Shown: piece by piece, positions 8,103 to 9,949 of the stretch
Numbering within the stretch: position 1 is the stretch's first letter
Layout: the number at the start of each line of letters is the position of its first letter
DNA from: Actinomycetota bacterium
GTDB lineage: Bacteria; Actinomycetota; Rubrobacteria; Rubrobacterales; Rubrobacteraceae
Length of the DNA stretch: 9,949 nucleotides
Reading direction: 5' to 3'
Assembly (NCBI GenBank): GCA_020200675.1
Contig: JAIVIG010000317.1
Coordinates: 1-9,949, forward strand
Translations under genes and position numbers: made by a program
The notes under the pieces: generated by a model
What the model saw: only the letters and a program-made list of their open reading frames with translations
Told to the model about the DNA's origin: nothing
Databases searched by the model: none

Positions 8103-8234
8103 CTACGGCCGTTCGAAGGTGGCTTGGATCACGGCGATGCGATCCTCGCTCAGGTTGAGCACCTGGTTGCTGAACATCTCGCCGAAGCCGTCGCCGAACA
8201 CGAGGTGGGGGCCGGGCGTGGCGTTATAGGGATT
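8103..8234 (-). pseudogene. Unidentified gene fragment, probable C-terminal remnant
   Basis: A minus-strand frame of 43 codons runs from just after an in-frame TGA (8235-8237) to a TAG (8103-8105). It reads TPGPHLVFGDGFGEMF and ends DRIAVIQATFERP. Of its 43 codons 38 end in G or C, as in the neighbouring real genes, whereas the opposite strand and the sequence further upstream do not show this. It has no convincing start or ribosome site; the only internal ATG, at 8177, would leave 24 residues. I do not recognise the family. The best reading is the tail of a gene whose front was lost. A genuine short peptide gene is less likely. Confidence 0.4.
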
Positions 8235-8242
8235 TCAGGGGT

Positions 8243-8269
8243 CGATCGACGCAGGTTGCCCGTCGATCG
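8243..8269. repeat. Perfect 9-bp inverted repeat around CGATCG
   Basis: CGATCGACG (8243-8251) and CGTCGATCG (8261-8269) are exact reverse complements with a 9-base spacer. The left half also lies within a 10-bp palindrome, GTCGATCGAC (8241-8250). It is just upstream of the minus-strand fragment's open frame and about 45 bp before the DUF4239 remnant. No T run follows on either strand, so an operator or a rearrangement scar is more likely than a terminator. Confidence 0.45.
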
Positions 8270-8322
8270 GCTGGGATGTACGCTAGGTTCGGCTGTACGG
8301 GCGCGGGCGATAACTAGAAAGA

Positions 8323-8568
8323 TTGCCGCTTCGCGAGTCGCACAACGCCGCCACCGGCATGATCTACGCGGCAGTCTACGTGATGTTCGGCGTGACGGTC
8401 GGGTTCTCGCTCTTTCTCGTGTGGCAGCTATACGATGCGGCCCAGAAGTCGGCGGAGAGCGAAGCCGCCACCGTGGAGGAGCTTCACCAACTGGCCGGGG
8501 GTTTCCCGGAACCGGAGCGGGGTCGGGTCCAGGATCTCGCCGTGTCCTACGCCCGCGTCGTGGTGTAG
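8323..8568 (+). pseudogene. N-terminal fragment of a DUF4239-like membrane protein
   Basis: The frame opens after a TAA at 8311-8313, with possible starts at TTG 8323 and ATG 8359, neither with a good ribosome site. It encodes about 81 residues: LRESHNAATGMIYAAVYVMFG, a single membrane helix (roughly 13-37), then a charged helical stretch ending SYARVVV at TAG 8566-8568. This matches the second helix and early soluble part of DUF4239 (bestrophin-like) proteins, which normally begin with another membrane helix that is missing here. The next segment of the same family continues in the same frame right after the stop (EEWPLMREG). A single G-to-T change in an original GAG would explain the stop. 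It is best seen as the front part of a decayed gene; function unknown. Confidence 0.6.
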
Positions 8569-8583
8569 GAGGAGTGGCCCCTG

Positions 8584-8994
8584 ATGCGAGAGGGGCGGAC
8601 GAGCGAGCGGGCGGGGGGTCTCGCTGATGACCTGCGAGAGAGCATCCAGGACTTCGAGCCCCGCACGGAAGCCGAGCAGACGCTCCGCAGCGAGGGGTTG
8701 ACGCAACTTGACGACCTGGACGAGCATCGGGCGCTCCGCCTGCTCGAAGTTCGCGAGGGCCTTCCCCCCATACTATGGGTCGTGCTGGTCGTCGGGGGTG
8801 TGATCACGGTCGCCTTCACCTACCTCTTCGGGATGGAGACTCCCTGGTTGCACATGCTGGCGGTCGCCGCGTTGACCGTGATCGTCACCCTCATCATCTA
8901 CACGATCGCCGTCCTCGACTTTCCCTTCAACGGCAGCTTGCGGGTGGGGCCGGAGGCGTTCGAGCTGGTCTTGCGCAGGCTCGAGGGAGACTAG
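8584..8994 (+). CDS. DUF4239-like membrane protein, C-terminal part
   Basis: These 136 residues continue, in the same frame, the protein broken by the TAG at 8566-8568. The soluble part (DDLRESIQDFEPRTEAEQTL) is followed by two membrane helices, about 60-83 (ILWVVLVVGGVITVAFTYLFG) and 88-114 (LHMLAVAALTVIVTLIIYTIAVLDFPF). It ends with the family's typical LDFPFNGSLRVGPEAFELVL tail. DUF4239 proteins are bestrophin-like membrane proteins of unknown role. The ATG at 8584 has AGGAGGAG (8567-8574) 9-11 bases upstream, overlapping the stop codon, so this half could be translated by re-initiation. Alternatively the whole locus is a pseudogene that also lacks its first helix. The TAG stop (8992-8994) overlaps the stop of the convergent gene. 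Confidence 0.6.
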   Translation: MREGRTSERAGGLADDLRESIQDFEPRTEAEQTLRSEGLTQLDDLDEHRALRLLEVREGLPPILWVVLVVGGVITVAFTYLFGMETPWLHMLAVAALTVIVTLIIYTIAVLDFPFNGSLRVGPEAFELVLRRLEGD

Positions 8995-9949
8995 GCGAGA
9001 GGACGGAGCGTGGCGCCTCCGGCGTGGAACGCGCCCTGCGTGTCGGCGTTGCGGGAGAGGTAGCCGAGGGCGAACGTCTCTCCGTTTACCGGCAGGGGTG
9101 CGATGCCGGTGAGGCGGCCCACCTTCTTCTCGCCCTGGACTATCTCGGTGCCGGGAGCCGGTGGTGGTCCCTCGACGACGAGCCGGTGGAGCGTCCTGTT
9201 CGGGTGGCCGCGGTAGTGCATCCTGGCGACGGTCTCCTGGCCTGGGTAGCATCCCTTCTCGAAGCTCACGGCGCGCTCCAGGACGCCGGCCTCGGCGGGG
9301 AAGTTCTCGGGCGTGATGTCCACGCCGAAGCGGGGGACACCGGCCTCGATCCTGGCCGTCTCGTAGGTGTGGAGGCTTGCCGGTATTGCGCCGCGCCTGA
9401 GGAGATGGTCGCGGGCGGCGTCCAAAGCGTCCACTGGGCCGAGGAGGTCGTAGCCGGGGACGGGCACCGCGACGCCCGCGGCGAGCACCGTAGCGTAGCC
9501 GAGGGTTATCTCGGCGCTCTCGTGCTCGGCGAGCTCGAGGCCGTCGAGCAACTCCTCCGCCCGCGGCCCGTAGAGGCCGAGGATGCCCCAGCGCGTGTCG
9601 GCCTCTGAGAGGGCTTCGATCTTTACGCGGGAGAAGGGGGCGTAGCGGCCCAGCAGCTCCTTCGCGGCCGCGGCCCCTTCGGGCTCGGTGACGATCAGGA
9701 CGTCCCCGGCGCTCTTGAGAGCGCGCAGGTCGGCCTGGATGCGGCCCTTCGGGTTCAGGAGCAGGGCGTAGACGCCGCGAGCGGCGTCTTTCGGCACGTC
9801 GTTCGTGAGAGTTGCGTTGAGCATCCCGAGAGGGTCCTTGCCGGTCAGCCGCAGGACGGTCTTGTGGGAGAGGTCTACCAGGGCTGCACCCTCCTCGAAG
9901 GCGGCGTACTCGGAGTCCGATAGATCTCGAGGCGGGGTTGCTCTAGGGT
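8991..9949 (-). CDS. ygfZ: YgfZ/GcvT-like folate-binding protein, 5' end off the window
   Basis: YgfZ (COG0354) proteins bind tetrahydrofolate and are needed for the activity of some Fe-S enzymes, such as MiaB in E. coli. The signature KGCYPGQET (cysteine codon at 9249-9251) is present, together with the GcvT-like fold: LVDLSHKTVLRLTGKDPLGMLNATLTNDV at the N-terminal side, LLNPKGRIQADL, TYETARIEAGVPRFGVDI, FPAEAGVLERAVSFEKGCYPGQE, and a C-terminal LGYLSRNADTQG domain. The frame is open to the right edge, and the conserved sequence upstream of the ATG at 9824 shows that this ATG is internal; the true start is just outside. About 318 residues are visible, close to full length. Placement beside the suf operon is a sensible functional link, although the two are separated by about 1.1 kb and a promoter. 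GcvT itself lacks the KGCYPGQE motif. Confidence 0.9.
   Translation of the reverse strand, partial: PRATPPRDLSDSEYAAFEEGAALVDLSHKTVLRLTGKDPLGMLNATLTNDVPKDAARGVYALLLNPKGRIQADLRALKSAGDVLIVTEPEGAAAAKELLGRYAPFSRVKIEALSEADTRWGILGLYGPRAEELLDGLELAEHESAEITLGYATVLAAGVAVPVPGYDLLGPVDALDAARDHLLRRGAIPASLHTYETARIEAGVPRFGVDITPENFPAEAGVLERAVSFEKGCYPGQETVARMHYRGHPNRTLHRLVVEGPPPAPGTEIVQGEKKVGRLTGIAPLPVNGETFALGYLSRNADTQGAFHAGGATLRPLA

Larger units (their letters stand above)
7827..8322. other. Intergenic region upstream of sufC without an intact gene
   Basis: These ~500 bp hold the likely suf promoter, the duplicated start context, small hairpins at 7939-7957 (AAAGCAG/CTGCTTT), 8008-8025 (GCCGTTG/CAACGGC, four-base loop) and 8243-8269, and a short minus-strand gene fragment (8103-8234). 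No tRNA, other RNA gene, insertion sequence or intact regulator gene is recognisable. A SufR-type repressor gene, often adjacent to actinobacterial suf operons, is not here. Confidence 0.6.

Noticed and set aside
8124..8627. Plus-strand 167-codon frame covering 8124-8627
   Set aside because: Its third-position base use is poor compared with the minus-strand fragment and the DUF4239 frame that it overlaps.

Overview
The window reads as a high-GC bacterial chromosome segment, most likely from an actinomycete-type organism. A Rubrobacter-like source is my best guess, based on gene content and codon use rather than any marker gene. Its core is a complete SUF iron-sulfur cluster assembly operon on the minus strand: sufC, sufB, sufD, a Rieske-type ferredoxin, sufS and sufU. 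A GFA/CENP-V family zinc protein follows as a probable last member. Together these encode the SufBCD scaffold and ATPase, the SufS cysteine desulfurase, its SufU sulfur-transfer partner, and a small [2Fe-2S] protein.

Layout from the left edge. Bases 1-1548 (minus) hold a polytopic membrane protein resembling GT-C glycosyltransferases. It runs off the left edge, and its frame changes once near its N-terminus. Bases 1549-1668 are a gap with a perfect 9-bp inverted repeat. Bases 1669-2154 are the GFA protein, and 2185-7826 the suf genes. Most suf junctions are very tight (a few bases), with Shine-Dalgarno sites touching upstream stop codons. The exception is the 93-bp sufB-sufD gap, which carries a strong terminator-like hairpin. 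No sufR-like regulator or sufT is visible.

Bases 7827-8322 are about 500 bp without an intact gene. They hold a plausible sufC promoter, an imperfect 18-bp duplication of the sufC start context, several small hairpins, and a 43-codon minus-strand fragment (8103-8234) that looks like the C-terminus of a lost gene. Bases 8314-8994 (plus) are the remains of a DUF4239-like membrane protein. It lacks its N-terminal membrane helix and is split by one in-frame TAG. Bases 8991-9949 (minus) are most of a YgfZ/GcvT-like folate-binding protein, a family that also works in Fe-S metabolism. It meets the DUF4239 remnant tail to tail in a shared CTAG.

I did not find a clearly undescribed system. The points most worth a second look are the intra-operon terminator-like hairpin, the Rieske and GFA proteins within the suf operon, the split DUF4239 gene whose stop codon lies inside a good ribosome binding site, the unidentified gene fragment, and the frame break in the membrane protein. 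Long open frames opposite the suf genes are by-products of high GC.
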